22,131 nt of DNA, taken from assembly GCA_043817715.1 (NCBI GenBank), contig JBDRGO010000048.1:1-22131 (forward strand), read 5' to 3'. Under the pieces are notes generated by a model. It saw nothing but the letters and a program-made list of their open reading frames with translations. It was not told the origin of the DNA and made no database searches. Of the stretch, positions 21,806-22,131 are shown one piece after another. Source of the stretch: JAFGBZ01 sp043817715. Its GTDB lineage: Archaea > Iainarchaeota > Iainarchaeia > Iainarchaeales > JAFGBZ01. Made by a program: the position numbers and the translations under genes. The stretch's first letter is position 1. Each line of letters begins with the position of its first letter.

Positions 21806-22131
21806 ATGAAAATTGAAAGAATTGAGGATAAAGGCAATTTGCTGGCTTTGATTGTGAGGGGAAATGATTATGATGAAGGCGTGTTTTTTCCTTCAACAGA
21901 AAAAGAGCCTTTCCAGATTGGATTGCATAGGCAGAAAAAAGGCAAGATAATTCCTTCGCACAGGCATTACCCTGTTTCATTTGAAAACCTGCAGTTTTCT
22001 GAATTTTTTTACATAGTGAAAGGAAAAATAAAAATTTCATTATTCAATGCAGAAAAAGAAAAAGTAAAAGAAGTAATTATTGAAAGCGGAGACATAATTT
22101 ACATACTTGAAGGGCATGGAATGGAAGTGCT
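21806..22131 (+). CDS. Cupin-domain protein (partial, N-terminal 108 residues)
   Basis: The frame opens at ATG 21806 and runs off the right edge. The sequence GLHRQKKGKIIPSHRHYPV carries the His-x-His of a cupin metal site. FSEFFYIVKGKIKISLFN and SGDIIYILEGHGMEVL supply the next beta strands, with the GD turn and a further His. Cupins of this type bind a metal or a sugar-phosphate-like ligand; the role cannot be assigned. It is not obviously co-transcribed with anything else in the window. Confidence 0.8.
   Translation, partial: MKIERIEDKGNLLALIVRGNDYDEGVFFPSTEKEPFQIGLHRQKKGKIIPSHRHYPVSFENLQFSEFFYIVKGKIKISLFNAEKEKVKEVIIESGDIIYILEGHGMEV

Noticed and set aside
1..22131. CRISPR array, insertion sequence or rRNA gene
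   Set aside because: No regularly spaced identical repeats, transposase motifs or rRNA-like stretches were seen. The only tandem repeats are the hairpin units and the two 21-bp duplications.
20050..22131. Second attachment site matching the 3' end of tRNA-Ser
   Set aside because: No further copy of the GGGGTTCGAATCCCC segment was found to the right edge, so no attL/attR pair can be claimed.

Overview
The window (22,131 bp, very A+T-rich) looks like the chromosome of an anaerobic archaeon, most likely a DPANN lineage (Diapherotrites- or Woesearchaeota-like; inference, not tested). Support: an archaeal Ogg2-type glycosylase, a HerA-like DUF87 ATPase, archaeal TATA boxes 25-35 bp before start codons with very short leaders, ribosome binding sites of the GGTGA/GTGAT type, tRNA genes without encoded CCA, and small lipoproteins ending their signal in FGC.

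Layout. 1-723: the C-terminal end of a PemK/MazF-type toxin, then a decayed Nudix hydrolase gene. 765-2126: a lipoprotein with two 35-residue Cys-rich repeats, tRNA-Ala(CGC), and next to it a tandem array of imperfect hairpins with compensating stem changes (2130-2265). 2405-5461: a 1018-residue HerA-like ATPase with a long acidic N-terminus. 5468-9029: a redox-defence and DNA-repair island: an nth-ogg2 operon (minus) divergent from an operon of rubrerythrin, reverse rubrerythrin, a tiny CxxCCxC protein and desulfoferrodoxin (plus), then a convergent nitroreductase. 9250-11557: a membrane DsbA-like thiol oxidoreductase and a SufS cysteine desulfurase. 11626-12057: an unrecognised small protein of different composition. 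12198-16668: a four-gene minus-strand operon, glmS - HAD phosphatase - glmM - left-handed beta-helix acetyltransferase, giving three successive steps from fructose-6-phosphate to GlcNAc-1-phosphate.

16821-19958: a lipoprotein with 16 Cys in its C-terminal part, a small protein, a Tic20/DUF4870-type membrane protein, an M50 site-2 protease with CBS-like tail, and an uncharacterised protein coupled to it. 19967-20734: tRNA-Ser(CGA) followed closely by an N-terminal fragment of an archaeal tyrosine integrase and a DUF2085 gene with a one-base frameshift. This looks like the scar of an integrated element. 20892-21601: a possible C-terminal coding remnant and an FKBP-type prolyl isomerase lipoprotein. 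21806-end: the start of a cupin protein.

Themes: peroxide and superoxide removal sits with repair of oxidised DNA; thiol and sulfur chemistry follows directly; UDP-GlcNAc precursor synthesis is complete here except for the uridylyltransferase. Broken genes cluster at the two ends (Nudix, integrase, DUF2085).
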